A stretch of DNA of 64,000 bases. Origin: JAAYYY01 sp964579295 (GTDB lineage Bacteria; Chloroflexota; Anaerolineae; Promineifilales; Promineifilaceae). The stretch lies in assembly GCA_964579295.1 (NCBI GenBank), contig CAZOGK010000018.1, positions 1 to 64,000 on the forward strand, given 5' to 3'. Below, piece by piece: positions 51,790-59,898 of the stretch (within the stretch, counting starts at the first letter, position 1; every line of letters begins with the position of its first letter). Both the position numbers and the translations under genes were made by a program. A model generated the notes under the pieces. The model was not told the origin of the DNA. It made no database searches and saw only the letters and a program-made list of their open reading frames with translations.

Positions 51790-52558
51790 CCCGCAGCGCC
51801 TGCTCGATCGCCTCGACGCTATCGGCGCCTCGCTGGCCCGCCGCGACACGGCGCTGGCCCTGATAGGCCTCGGCTCGGTTGGCGCCGAGCTGGAGCGGCT
51901 GGATCGCTACTCCGATCTCGACTTCTTCGTCATCGTCCGGCCCGGCTGCAAGGCCCACTATCTGGAAGATCTCTCCTGGCTGGAGGAGGTCGCCCCGGTC
52001 GCCTACCGCTTTCTCAACACCAGAGATGGCTATAAGCTCCTGTTTGCCGACGGCGTTTTCTGCGAGTTTGCCGTCTTTGAGGAGGCGGAGCTGGCGACCA
52101 TCCCCTTTGCCGCGGCCCGCGTCGTCTGGCGCGCCGCGGGCGTCCCGGAGACCATTGCCGCGCCCCCACCGGCTCCGGCTGCGGCGAAGGAACCGCCGGC
52201 GACCGAGTGGCTCGTGGGCGAAGCGCTGACCAACCTCTACGTGGGCCTGCTGCGCGAGCAGCGGGGCGAGCGGCTGACCGCGATGCGCTTCATCCAGAGC
52301 TACGCGGTCGACCGCATCCTGGCCCTCGCCGAGCGGCTGCAGCCGCCCGGCGCCGGCCACCGCGACCCATTCAGCCTGGAGCGCCGCTACGAGGCGCGCT
52401 TTCCGCAGATGGCCCCGCTGCTGCCCGCCATGCTGCAGGGTTACGAGCGCAACCGCGCGTCGGCGCGCGCCGCGCTGGCCTTCCTGGACGCGCACTTTGT
52501 GCTTAACCCGGCCATGAAGGCGGCGGTGGGAGCCCTGTGTGAGACGAGAGAGACCTGA
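51782..52558 (+). CDS. Nucleotidyltransferase-fold protein (AadE/lincosamide-resistance-like)
   Basis: 258 residues. ALIGLGSVGAELERLDRYSDLDFFVIVRPG is the GS...DxD motif of Pol-beta-type nucleotidyltransferases; VFCEFAVFEEAEL may supply the third acidic residue. The middle is a Pro/Ala linker (about residues 127-145) and the C-terminal half is helical. It resembles aminoglycoside- or lincosamide-modifying enzymes in size and layout, but substrate binding cannot be read. ATG 51782 overlaps the LLM gene. Confidence 0.7.
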   Translation: MNDPQRLLDRLDAIGASLARRDTALALIGLGSVGAELERLDRYSDLDFFVIVRPGCKAHYLEDLSWLEEVAPVAYRFLNTRDGYKLLFADGVFCEFAVFEEAELATIPFAAARVVWRAAGVPETIAAPPPAPAAAKEPPATEWLVGEALTNLYVGLLREQRGERLTAMRFIQSYAVDRILALAERLQPPGAGHRDPFSLERRYEARFPQMAPLLPAMLQGYERNRASARAALAFLDAHFVLNPAMKAAVGALCETRET

Positions 52559-52576
52559 CAGGTCTGCGTAACGCGC

Positions 52577-54481
52577 CTACGCATCCCCCGCCGCCAGCAC
52601 CGCCTGCGCCAGCGCCACGTCCTCCGGCGGCAGGGCGGCCTGGTCGAACTGGCTGTTGTACAGCTCGGCGTAGAAGCCGCCGCGCGCCAGCAGCTCCTCG
52701 TGGCTGCCCTGCTCCACGATGTCGCCCTCGTGCATGACCAGGATCAGGTCGGCGTTGCGGATGGTGGAGAGGCGGTGGGCGATAATGAAGCTGGTGCGCC
52801 CGACCATGAGCCGGTCCATAGCCTGCTGGATGAGAATCTCGGTGCGCGTGTCCACCGAGCTGGTGGCCTCGTCGAGAATGAGCACACGCGGGTCGGCGAG
52901 CACGGCGCGGGCAATGGTCAGTAGCTGCATCTGCCCCTGGGAGATGTTGGTCGTCTCCTCGTTGATGACCATGTTAAAGCCGTCGGGCAGGGTGTGGATG
53001 AAATGGTCGACGTGCGCCGCGTGGGCGGCGGCGATCACCTCGTCGTCGCTGGCCTCGCGGCGGCCGTAGCGGATATTCTCCATGATGGTGTCGTTGTAGA
53101 GCCAGGTATCCTGCAGCACCATGCCGAAGGCGCTGCGCAGCTCTTCGCGGCTGAACTCGCGGATGTCGTGCCCGTCGAGCAGGATCTGGCCGGCGTCCAC
53201 GTCATAGAAGCGCATCAGCAGCTTGACGATGGTCGTCTTGCCCGCGCCGGTCGGCCCGACAATAGCCACCTTCTGCCCTGGCTTCACCTCGGCGGAGAGA
53301 TTCTTGATCACCGGCTCGTCCGGGTCATAGCCGAAGCGCACGTTGCGGAACTCGACGTGGCCGTTTACCGTCTCCAGCCGCACCGGCTGCGCCGTCTCGG
53401 CGATCTCCTCCGGCTCCTCCAGGAACTCGAAGACGCGCTCGGCGGCGGCGGCCGTCTGCTGCAGCACGTTGGAGATGTTGGCCAGCTGCGCCAGCGGCTG
53501 GTTGAAAGAGCGCACGTACTGGATGAAGGCCTGGATGTCGCCCACGGCGATACGGCCCTGCACCGCCAGATAGGCGCCGGCGACGACGACGATGACGTAG
53601 CCCAGGTTGCCGATAAAACCCATGATCGGCATCAGCATCCCGGAGAGGAACTGCGACTTCCAGGCGGCGCCGTAAAGCGTCCCGTTGTAGACCTCGAACT
53701 GGTCAATGCTGCGCGCTTCGCCGTTAAACGCCTTCATGACGCGGTGGCCGCCGAACATCTCCTCGACGTGGCCGTTGACGTGGCCCAGGTATTCCTGCTG
53801 CTCGCGGAAGTAGATCTGCGAGCGGCGAATGATGAGCATGACCGTGCCCATCATCAGCGGGATGACCGCCAGCGAGGCCAGCGTCATCTGCCAGCTAATG
53901 GAGAGCATCATTACCAGCACGCCGACGACCGTGATAAGCGAGGTGACGATCTGCGTCATGCTCTGGCTCAGCGTCTGGTTGACCGTATCCACGTCGTTGG
54001 TGATGCGCGAGAGCACCTCGCCCTGCGTCGTGCGGTCAAAGTAGCTGAGTGGCAGGCGATTGATCTTGACCGAAAGCTGCTGGCGCAGGCGATAGGTGAT
54101 GTCGGTGGAGACGCCGGCCATAATCCAGGCCATCCAGTAGGCGGACACGGACGAGAGGATGTAGAGGATGAGGATGGTAAGCAGGATGCGGCCGATATAG
54201 TCAAAGTCGATCCCGCCTGTTCCGGCCATCTGGGCCATGACCCCTTCAAAGATAGCGGTGGTGGCGTTGCCCAGCACACGAGGGCCGACGATGTTAAAGA
54301 CGGTGGAAAGCACGGCAAAGAGGGCCACGGCGAGAATGCGCCCCTTGTACGGCGCCATCTCCCGCGCCAGCCGGCTCATGGTTGCTTTGAAGTTGCGCGC
54401 CTTTTCGCCAGAGGCGTTGGGCCCCATCGGGCCATGCCCGCCGTGTCCTGGCACCGGACCTCTTCGTTCTCGCATCGTCAT
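52577..54481 (-). CDS. ABC exporter subunit B of a heterodimer (type IV, MDR-like)
   Basis: 634 residues: a Gly-rich cytosolic N-terminus, six membrane helices and an NBD with Walker A GPTGAGKTTIVKLL, Walker B VLILDEATSSVDTRTE (catalytic Glu present) and His switch IIAHRLST. The signature motif is ISQGQ instead of LSGGQ, a degenerate form. Its start overlaps the stop of the partner gene (54478-54481). With the partner it should form a BmrCD/TM287-288-type exporter with one consensus and one degenerate ATP site. Likely exports drugs or lipids. Confidence 0.9.
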   Translation of the reverse strand: MTMRERRGPVPGHGGHGPMGPNASGEKARNFKATMSRLAREMAPYKGRILAVALFAVLSTVFNIVGPRVLGNATTAIFEGVMAQMAGTGGIDFDYIGRILLTILILYILSSVSAYWMAWIMAGVSTDITYRLRQQLSVKINRLPLSYFDRTTQGEVLSRITNDVDTVNQTLSQSMTQIVTSLITVVGVLVMMLSISWQMTLASLAVIPLMMGTVMLIIRRSQIYFREQQEYLGHVNGHVEEMFGGHRVMKAFNGEARSIDQFEVYNGTLYGAAWKSQFLSGMLMPIMGFIGNLGYVIVVVAGAYLAVQGRIAVGDIQAFIQYVRSFNQPLAQLANISNVLQQTAAAAERVFEFLEEPEEIAETAQPVRLETVNGHVEFRNVRFGYDPDEPVIKNLSAEVKPGQKVAIVGPTGAGKTTIVKLLMRFYDVDAGQILLDGHDIREFSREELRSAFGMVLQDTWLYNDTIMENIRYGRREASDDEVIAAAHAAHVDHFIHTLPDGFNMVINEETTNISQGQMQLLTIARAVLADPRVLILDEATSSVDTRTEILIQQAMDRLMVGRTSFIIAHRLSTIRNADLILVMHEGDIVEQGSHEELLARGGFYAELYNSQFDQAALPPEDVALAQAVLAAGDA

Positions 54482-56721
54482 GACAGTTCCTCCAGGCTCA
54501 GCTGCGAAAGGGCAATCTCCTGGTACGTCTGGCAGCCGGCCATCAGCTCTTCGTGGGTGCCCTTGCCGACGATGCGCCCTTCGTCGAGCACGATGATCTG
54601 CTCGGCGTGGCGTACCGTGGAAACGCGCTGGGTGACCAGCAGGATGGTGCTTTCGCTGGTGTATTCCCGCAGTGCCCGGCGCAGCGCGGCGTCGGTCTTG
54701 AAGTCAAGCGCCGAGAAGGTGTCGTCGAAGATGTAAATCGGCGGTTTCTTCACCAGGGCGCGGGCAATAGAGAGGCGCTGTCGTTGCCCGCCGGAGACGT
54801 TGCTGCCGCCCTGGGCGATTTCACTGTTCAGCCCCTCTGGCTTCTCGCGGACAAAGTTGGCCGCCTGGGCCACGGTAATCGCCTGCTGCAGATCCTCGTC
54901 AGTGGCCTGCTCGTCGGCAAAGCGCAGGTTGCTGGCAATGGTGCCGGAGAAGAGGATACCCCGCTGCGGCACGTAGCCGATCTTGTCGCGCAGATCCGTC
55001 TGGGTCACGTCGCGCAGGTCAACGCCGTCGAGCAGGATGGCGCCTTCGGTCACGTCAAAGAAGCGCGGGATGAGGTTGACGATGGTCGATTTGCCGGAGC
55101 CAGTGGACCCGATAAATGCGGTCGTCTGGCCCGGCCGGGCGACGAAGCTGATGTCGTGCAGCACGTCGGCGTCGGCGCCCGGGTAGCGGAAGGAGACGTC
55201 ACGGAATTCGACCGTGCCCTGGAAGCTGCCGTTGAGGGGCAGCGGGTCGGCCGGGTCCATGACGGCGGGCTCTGTCTCCAGCACGTCGGCAATACGGTCG
55301 GCGGAGACGGTGGCCCGCGGCAGAATGATGAACAGGAAGGACATCATCAGGAAGGAGAAGACGATCTGCATGGCGTACTGCAGGAAGGCCATCACGTCGC
55401 CGACCTGCATGCTCGCCTGGGCAACCTGGTGCGCGCCGACCCAGAGGATGGTGACGGAGAGCACGTTGAGGATGAGCATCATCACCGGCATCATGATGCC
55501 CATGGCGCGGCCGATAAACAGCGTCGTCGCCGCCAGATCCTCGTTGGCCCGGTCGAAGCGCTCTTCTTCAAAGGATTGCATGTTGAAAGCGCGAATCACG
55601 AGCAGGCCGGAGAGATTCTCGCGCGCCACCAGGTTGAGCCGGTCGATGAGCTGCTGCATGATGCGGAAGCGAGGCAGGACGATGATGATCAGGGTGATGA
55701 TCACGCCCAGCAGGACGACGACGGCCGCGGCAATCGTCCACCACATCGACGGGCCGCGGGCCGTGGCGCGGATGATGCCGCCCACGGCCAGAATCGGCGC
55801 ATAGAAGACCAGCCGCATGGTGATCATCGTCATCATCTGCAGCTGCATAATGTCGTTGGTGGAGCGCGTGATCAGCGACGCTGTAGAAAACTTGTCGAAC
55901 TCGGCGCTGGAGAAGGAGGCCACCTTGCGAAAAACGTCGCTGCGCAGGTCGCGCGCGACGGCGGCGGCGACCCGCGCCGAAAGCAGGCCGACGCTGACGC
56001 TGGCAATGACCGAGAGCAGGGTGATAGCCAGCATGACGGCGCCGCGGCGCAGGATGTAGCGCGTCTGCACGGCGCTGGCGTCCACGCCCAGCGCCTCATA
56101 CTCGGCGCGCACCGCCGCAATCGCCATCTGCCCGGCAAAGGAGTCGCCCAATGCGGCAAACTGCTCGTCTACGAGCGCCGCCAGCGCTTCCCGTTGCGCG
56201 GCTGGCAATTGCGCCAGCAGGGCGAAGAGATCGGCGCCGGGCGGCAGGAGCGAGAAGTCAAAGCCGCTCTCCGCGCCGGCCAGCCGTTGCGCTGCCTCCG
56301 GGTCAGCCATGGCCTGCTGCAGGCCGGCCACGGCCGCCAGCGCCTGGGCCAGCGGGCCGCGGATCGCCTCCAGCTCCTCCGGCGTCAGCTCGCCGAGCAC
56401 GTAGACCGGCGCGTCGGCCAGCAAGGGATAGTCCGCGACGTAATCCGCCGCCTCGGCCGAGTTAGGCTGTACCAGTCGGTAGGCGGCGCGCACCGCCGCT
56501 TCTTCGTCGGCGCTCATGAACAGGGTTAGCCGGCCCAGCGTCTCCTGGCGCATCGCCCCCGGCACGGCGCTGTCTACGCCGCCCTGCTGGATGCCGGTAT
56601 TGACGATCTCGGCCAGGTAGTCGGGCAGGGCCAGGTCCAGATTGGCCTGGATAAAGAGCAGAACAATGGTGGCCGCGAGCATGAGCAGGTACGGCCTCAG
56701 GTAGCTTCGCAATCGTAGCAT
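54478..56721 (-). CDS. ABC exporter subunit A with large extracytoplasmic insert
   Basis: 747 residues. After TM1 (LLMLAATIVLLFIQANLDL) there is a soluble insert of about 220 residues before TM2, rich in Ala/Glu/Leu helices (about 35-255), a feature of some heterodimeric exporters such as the BmrCD/LmrCD group. NBD: GSTGSGKSTIVNLIPRFFD, signature VSGGQRQRLSIARAL, and Walker B IYIFDDTFSALDFKTD, where Asp replaces the catalytic Glu. The start at 56721 follows GAGGAAG; the frame is open to 56886 but overlaps MarR. The gene is 34 bases after marR. Confidence 0.9.
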   Translation of the reverse strand: MLRLRSYLRPYLLMLAATIVLLFIQANLDLALPDYLAEIVNTGIQQGGVDSAVPGAMRQETLGRLTLFMSADEEAAVRAAYRLVQPNSAEAADYVADYPLLADAPVYVLGELTPEELEAIRGPLAQALAAVAGLQQAMADPEAAQRLAGAESGFDFSLLPPGADLFALLAQLPAAQREALAALVDEQFAALGDSFAGQMAIAAVRAEYEALGVDASAVQTRYILRRGAVMLAITLLSVIASVSVGLLSARVAAAVARDLRSDVFRKVASFSSAEFDKFSTASLITRSTNDIMQLQMMTMITMRLVFYAPILAVGGIIRATARGPSMWWTIAAAVVVLLGVIITLIIIVLPRFRIMQQLIDRLNLVARENLSGLLVIRAFNMQSFEEERFDRANEDLAATTLFIGRAMGIMMPVMMLILNVLSVTILWVGAHQVAQASMQVGDVMAFLQYAMQIVFSFLMMSFLFIILPRATVSADRIADVLETEPAVMDPADPLPLNGSFQGTVEFRDVSFRYPGADADVLHDISFVARPGQTTAFIGSTGSGKSTIVNLIPRFFDVTEGAILLDGVDLRDVTQTDLRDKIGYVPQRGILFSGTIASNLRFADEQATDEDLQQAITVAQAANFVREKPEGLNSEIAQGGSNVSGGQRQRLSIARALVKKPPIYIFDDTFSALDFKTDAALRRALREYTSESTILLVTQRVSTVRHAEQIIVLDEGRIVGKGTHEELMAGCQTYQEIALSQLSLEELS

Positions 56722-56755
56722 CGTCTTGTCTTCCTCGGGCAGTGGGGAGCGTGAC

Positions 56756-57316
56756 CTATCCCTGTTCCTGGGGGCGGCAGTCCCGTCCGTGATGGCGCAC
56801 GGTGGCAACGTGAGCGCCCAGCTTTTGCAGCAGGGCCAGGAAGCTGGCCTGCTCGGCGCCGTCGAATGCGCCGAAACAGCGGTCAATGAGCTGCAGGTGG
56901 CTGTGCATATGTTCTTCGATCAGCGCCCGGCCGCGCCCCGTGAGGCTGATGTTAAAGCGCCGCCGGTCCTGGGGGTCCAGCCCGCGCTCGACCAGCCTTT
57001 CTTCTTCCAGGTTGCGGATGAGCGCGCTCATCGTGTTGCGGCTGACCCGCTGCCGCTCGCTGATCTCCGACGGGTTCAGCTCGTGGCAGCCGTCTACCTG
57101 CTCGGCAAAGAACAGATGCATGAGCACGCGGTGCTGGGCCAGAGATAGGCCGGCGTCTTCCAGGCTTTCCTCGCCGGCGTGATGGAGGGCGCGGGCGACA
57201 AAGCCCAGCTCATCCATCAGGCGCAGCGACTGCGGATTAATCTCGGGATAGAAGGCTTCCATGAACTGCAGCCACTTCTGCCGCCGTTCCTTGTCGAACC
57301 AGCCTGTTTGCGTCAT
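56756..57316 (-). CDS. MarR-family transcriptional regulator
   Basis: 186 residues with a longer N-terminal helix than usual. LSLAQHRVLMHLFFAEQVDGCHELNPSEISERQRVSRNTMSALIRNLEEERLVERGLDPQDRRRFNISLTGRGRALI is a canonical winged helix with the D-x-R-D/DRR wing. It is first in the operon with the heterodimeric exporter, so it probably represses that operon and responds to an exported compound. No ribosome site stronger than GAGG-type elements seen. Confidence 0.9.
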   Translation of the reverse strand: MTQTGWFDKERRQKWLQFMEAFYPEINPQSLRLMDELGFVARALHHAGEESLEDAGLSLAQHRVLMHLFFAEQVDGCHELNPSEISERQRVSRNTMSALIRNLEEERLVERGLDPQDRRRFNISLTGRGRALIEEHMHSHLQLIDRCFGAFDGAEQASFLALLQKLGAHVATVRHHGRDCRPQEQG

Positions 57317-57385
57317 CTTAGCCTCTTGCGCTCCGGGCTTTAGGTAGGGAAACGGGGGGGAGAAGGTGGTCCGGAAATAATCACG

Positions 57386-57419
57386 GATAGCATTATACGG
57401 AGCCGAACTATCTTGTCAA
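57386..57419 (-). promoter_or_regulatory. Consensus promoter of marR-ABC-ABC with possible operator
   Basis: A perfect TTGACA (57419-57414) and perfect TATAAT (57397-57392), 16 bp apart on the minus strand, about 75 bases before the marR start. GATAG (57386-57390) and CTATC (57408-57412) form an inverted repeat spanning the promoter, a candidate MarR site (weak, 5-bp arms). Confidence 0.72.
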
Positions 57420-57534
57420 GCCTCATCGCGGGTCGGTGTGCTAATAGTCGCTGAGGGGCGGGTCAATTAGACGATGCTGGCCTGAGAGGATAAGCAGTGC
57501 TAACGGGCCCGCGCATCTGGCTCACAGCCTGTTA

Positions 57535-57708
57535 ATGCCCCTGCAGGAAGCGTTCATCAACACGCTGCGCACGGGCACGACCCCCGAAGGCAAGGTGCTC
57601 GATCAGCAGGTCATGCCCTGGCCGATCGCCCACCGTATGAGCGATGACGAGCTGGCGGCTATCTGCCTCTACCTGAGCAGCCTGCCCGCCACGCCCAGCG
57701 CCGACTAA
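57535..57708 (+). pseudogene. Remnant of a cytochrome c C-terminus
   Basis: The frame from 57535 (57 residues, TAA at 57706-57708) reads GTTPEGKVLDQQVMPWPIAHRMSDDELAAICLYLSSLPA. PWP followed after several residues by M and then DDELxAIxxYLxSLP is the end of class I cytochromes c, with Met as distal heme ligand. No CxxCH or signal peptide lies upstream in 57420-57535, so the N-terminal part is lost. Direction is opposite to both neighbours. It may mark a deletion or rearrangement next to the exporter genes. Confidence 0.7.
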
Positions 57709-57721
57709 GCCCCGACAGCGT

Positions 57722-57754
57722 GCGTGCCCGGCGCTTCCAAGGCGCCGGGCACGC
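57722..57754. terminator. Bidirectional terminator-like hairpin
   Basis: GCGTGCCCGGCGC and GCGCCGGGCACGC are perfect 13-bp arms around a 7-base loop, between the cytochrome remnant and the end of the ABC gene at 57762. No U-tract on either strand. Confidence 0.6.
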
Positions 57755-57761
57755 GCCGCCG

Positions 57762-59498
57762 CTACAGGCTGACCTGCATCTGGTACAGCGCCGTGTAGGC
57801 GCCGCCGCGCGCCAGCAGCGCCTCGTGCGTGCCGTCTTCCTCAATCCCGTTCTCTGTTAGCACCAGAATCCGCCGCGCGTTGCGGACCGTCGAGAGCCGG
57901 TGGGCAATGACAATCGTGGTGCGGTTGCGCGCCAGCTCGGCCAGCGCTTCGCCGATCGCCTGTTCGCTCTCGTAGTCCAGCGAGCTGGTGGCCTCGTCGA
58001 GAATGAGCACGGCCGGGTCCTTGAGAAAGGCGCGGGCGATGCTGAGCCGCTGCTTTTGCCCGCCGGAGAGCCGCACACCGCGCTGGCCGATGTCGGTGTC
58101 GTAGCCGTGCGGCAGCTTCATGATGAAGTCGTGGGCGTTTGCCTGCCGCGCCGCGGCGATTACCGCTTCGTCTGTGGCTCCTGGCCGGCCGTAGCGGATG
58201 TTCTCGGCAGCGCTGCCGGCAAAGAGGTAGACATCCTGGTGCACGACGCCGACGGCGCGCCGCAGCGACGCCAGCCGGATGTCGCGCACGTCGACGCCGT
58301 CAAGCAGGACGGCGCCGGCCGAGACCTCGTAGAAGCGGGGAATGAGCGAGCAGAGGGTCGTCTTGCCGATGCCGGAAAAGCCGACGAGGGCCACATATTC
58401 GCCGGCCGCTATCTGCAGCGAGAGGTTGCTGAGCACGCTTTCACCGCCATTCTGGTAGCGGAAGCTGACGTGGCGCAACTCGACCGCCCCCCGCACCGTC
58501 GCCGGCGCCACGGCGCCGGGCCGGTCTACGATGGCCGGCGCAATAGCCAGCATCTCCAGAAAGCGGTCAAAGCCGCTGATCCCTTCCTGGTAGAGGCGGG
58601 CGAAGTTGGTCAGGCGGCGGATCGGCTCCAGCAGCAGGCCGGTATAGAGCAGGAAGGCCACCAGGTCGGCGAGGTCGAGCGTCGCCTGCACGATGCGCGC
58701 CGCGCCAAAGACGACGACGGCTACAGTGATGAGCTGGGTGAAGGCAACCATGCCGGCGGAAAAGTAGGCTTCGCTGCGGTAGCCGTCGCGCCGGCTGGCC
58801 AGGAAGCGCTCGTTCTGCCGGGCGAACTTCGCCGCTTCCAGCGCCTCGTTGGCAAAGGAGTGCACGACGCGGACGCCGGCCAGCGTGTCCTCAACCTGGG
58901 CGTTGACATCGCCGATGCGCTCCCTGCTGCGGCGTAGGGCTGTGTACATCCTGCGGTTGAAATAGAAGGCATAGGCGGCCATTGGTGGCAGGAAAAGGAA
59001 GAGGAGCAGGGTCAGCTCGGCATGGATGGTCAGCGAGACGGCGAAGACGCCGGTTAAGGTCAGCAGGCCGATGAGCAGATCTTCAGGGCCGTGGTGGAAC
59101 AGCTCGCCGAGCCAAAAGAGGTCGTTGCTGAGGCGCGACATGAGCTGCCCCGTGCGCTGGCCGTCGTGAAAGCTGAGCGGCAGCTTCTGGTAATGGTCGA
59201 ATAGCTCCTGCCGCAGGTCGCGCTCGATTAGCGCGCCCATCAGATGGCCCTGGTAGTCGACGTAGTAGTTGCACAGTGTGTGCACGGCGACGAGGGCCAG
59301 CATGGCTGCGCCCACGGCGTAGACCAGGGCCAGCCGGTTGGGAGCTTCTGTGATGAGGATCTGCTGGGTGATGAGGCGCGCCCCCAGCGGCAGCGCCAGC
59401 GCTGCCAGCGCCATCAGCATAGCGCCGGCCAGATCGGCCAGCAGCCGGCGCCGGTAAGGGCGGTAGATGGACAGCAACTTGCGGATTCGTGAAGACAA
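57762..59498 (-). CDS. ABC multidrug/lipid exporter (half-size MsbA/BmrA-like)
   Basis: 578 residues. Six membrane helices (ADLAGAMLMALAALALPLGARL..., LTGVFAVSLTIHAELTLLLFLFLPP) and one NBD with Walker A GFSGIGKTTLCSLIPRFYE, signature LSGGQKQRLSIARAF, Walker B VLILDEATSSLDYESE and IVIAHRLST. All catalytic residues are present, so a homodimer is expected. The start is TTG 59498 with CAGGAG seven bases upstream. An unusual leader (59499-59804) with its own promoter, small ORF and intrinsic terminator precedes it, indicating regulated expression. Confidence 0.92.
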   Translation of the reverse strand: MSSRIRKLLSIYRPYRRRLLADLAGAMLMALAALALPLGARLITQQILITEAPNRLALVYAVGAAMLALVAVHTLCNYYVDYQGHLMGALIERDLRQELFDHYQKLPLSFHDGQRTGQLMSRLSNDLFWLGELFHHGPEDLLIGLLTLTGVFAVSLTIHAELTLLLFLFLPPMAAYAFYFNRRMYTALRRSRERIGDVNAQVEDTLAGVRVVHSFANEALEAAKFARQNERFLASRRDGYRSEAYFSAGMVAFTQLITVAVVVFGAARIVQATLDLADLVAFLLYTGLLLEPIRRLTNFARLYQEGISGFDRFLEMLAIAPAIVDRPGAVAPATVRGAVELRHVSFRYQNGGESVLSNLSLQIAAGEYVALVGFSGIGKTTLCSLIPRFYEVSAGAVLLDGVDVRDIRLASLRRAVGVVHQDVYLFAGSAAENIRYGRPGATDEAVIAAARQANAHDFIMKLPHGYDTDIGQRGVRLSGGQKQRLSIARAFLKDPAVLILDEATSSLDYESEQAIGEALAELARNRTTIVIAHRLSTVRNARRILVLTENGIEEDGTHEALLARGGAYTALYQMQVSL

Positions 59499-59585
59499 CT
59501 GGTTTCTCCTGAGACAGGCAGGGCGCGAGAGCCGGGGCAGCCAGGCCGCCCTGCAAGCGCGCTGTCTGTCTATTGTTTCGCGGGG

Positions 59586-59622
59586 AAAAACAAAAGCGCC
59601 ACAGGCGGGGGGCGCCTGTGGC
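59586..59622 (-). terminator. Intrinsic terminator in the ABC-exporter leader (attenuator)
   Basis: On the minus strand GCCACAGGCG (59622-59613), five C's, CGCCTGTGGC (59607-59598), then GCTTTTGTTTTT. The stem is a perfect 10 bp followed by an excellent U-tract. It lies 88 bases upstream of the exporter start and downstream of a small ORF, with no other gene to terminate. Confidence 0.85.
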
Positions 59623-59655
59623 CGGAGAAATCAGAGCGGGGAAATGAGCGAAGAG

Positions 59656-59727
59656 CTACCGGCTCGCAAAGGCACACCCACAGCGCCGCAGACGCTGCAC
59701 AGACAGATGGCGATGCGGTTGTGGCAT
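59656..59727 (-). CDS. Putative leader peptide of the ABC exporter (23 residues)
   Basis: ATG 59727 to TAG 59656. AAGGAGG, a perfect ribosome site, sits 10 bases upstream (59744-59738). The peptide begins MPQPHRHLS and has RRCGCAFASR at its end. Codons 14-17 (CGG CGC TGT GGG, 59688-59677) can pair with the 5' arm of the terminator (CTGTGG with CCACAG, GGCG with CGCC, one bulged G), which would prevent the terminator. Thus ribosome position on the leader could decide read-through. Seen: SD, ORF, alternative pairing. Inferred: attenuation and its inducer. Confidence 0.65.
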   Translation of the reverse strand: MPQPHRHLSVQRLRRCGCAFASR

Positions 59728-59774
59728 GGTGTGCGTGCCTCCTTGTCCGCTGCATGAAACCAGTAGCTGCGCGC

Positions 59775-59804
59775 AGTCTAGCATAGCCGGCGGGAGAGCG
59801 TCAA
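59775..59804 (-). promoter_or_regulatory. Promoter of the ABC-exporter leader
   Basis: TTGACG (59804-59799) and TAGACT (59780-59775) with 18 bp between, plus TGC just before the -10 box (extended -10). Transcription would start near 59768, about 40 bases before the leader ATG. Confidence 0.6.
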
Positions 59805-59898
59805 GATTTGGGTGGGCTAGCGGCAGCCGGGCGCCAGCCAAGCGGCGCGCCGCCGCACCACGAGTTATACTATCAGCCAGCTAGAGCACACCTGGCAT

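Noticed and set aside
54553..56529. 658-residue plus-strand frame opposite the exporter subunit A gene
   Set aside because: Antisense artefact with Asp/Gly/His/Arg-rich composition and no domain.
59656..59841. 61-residue version of the leader ORF starting upstream
   Set aside because: It would begin upstream of the likely promoter; AAGGAGG supports only the 23-residue form.
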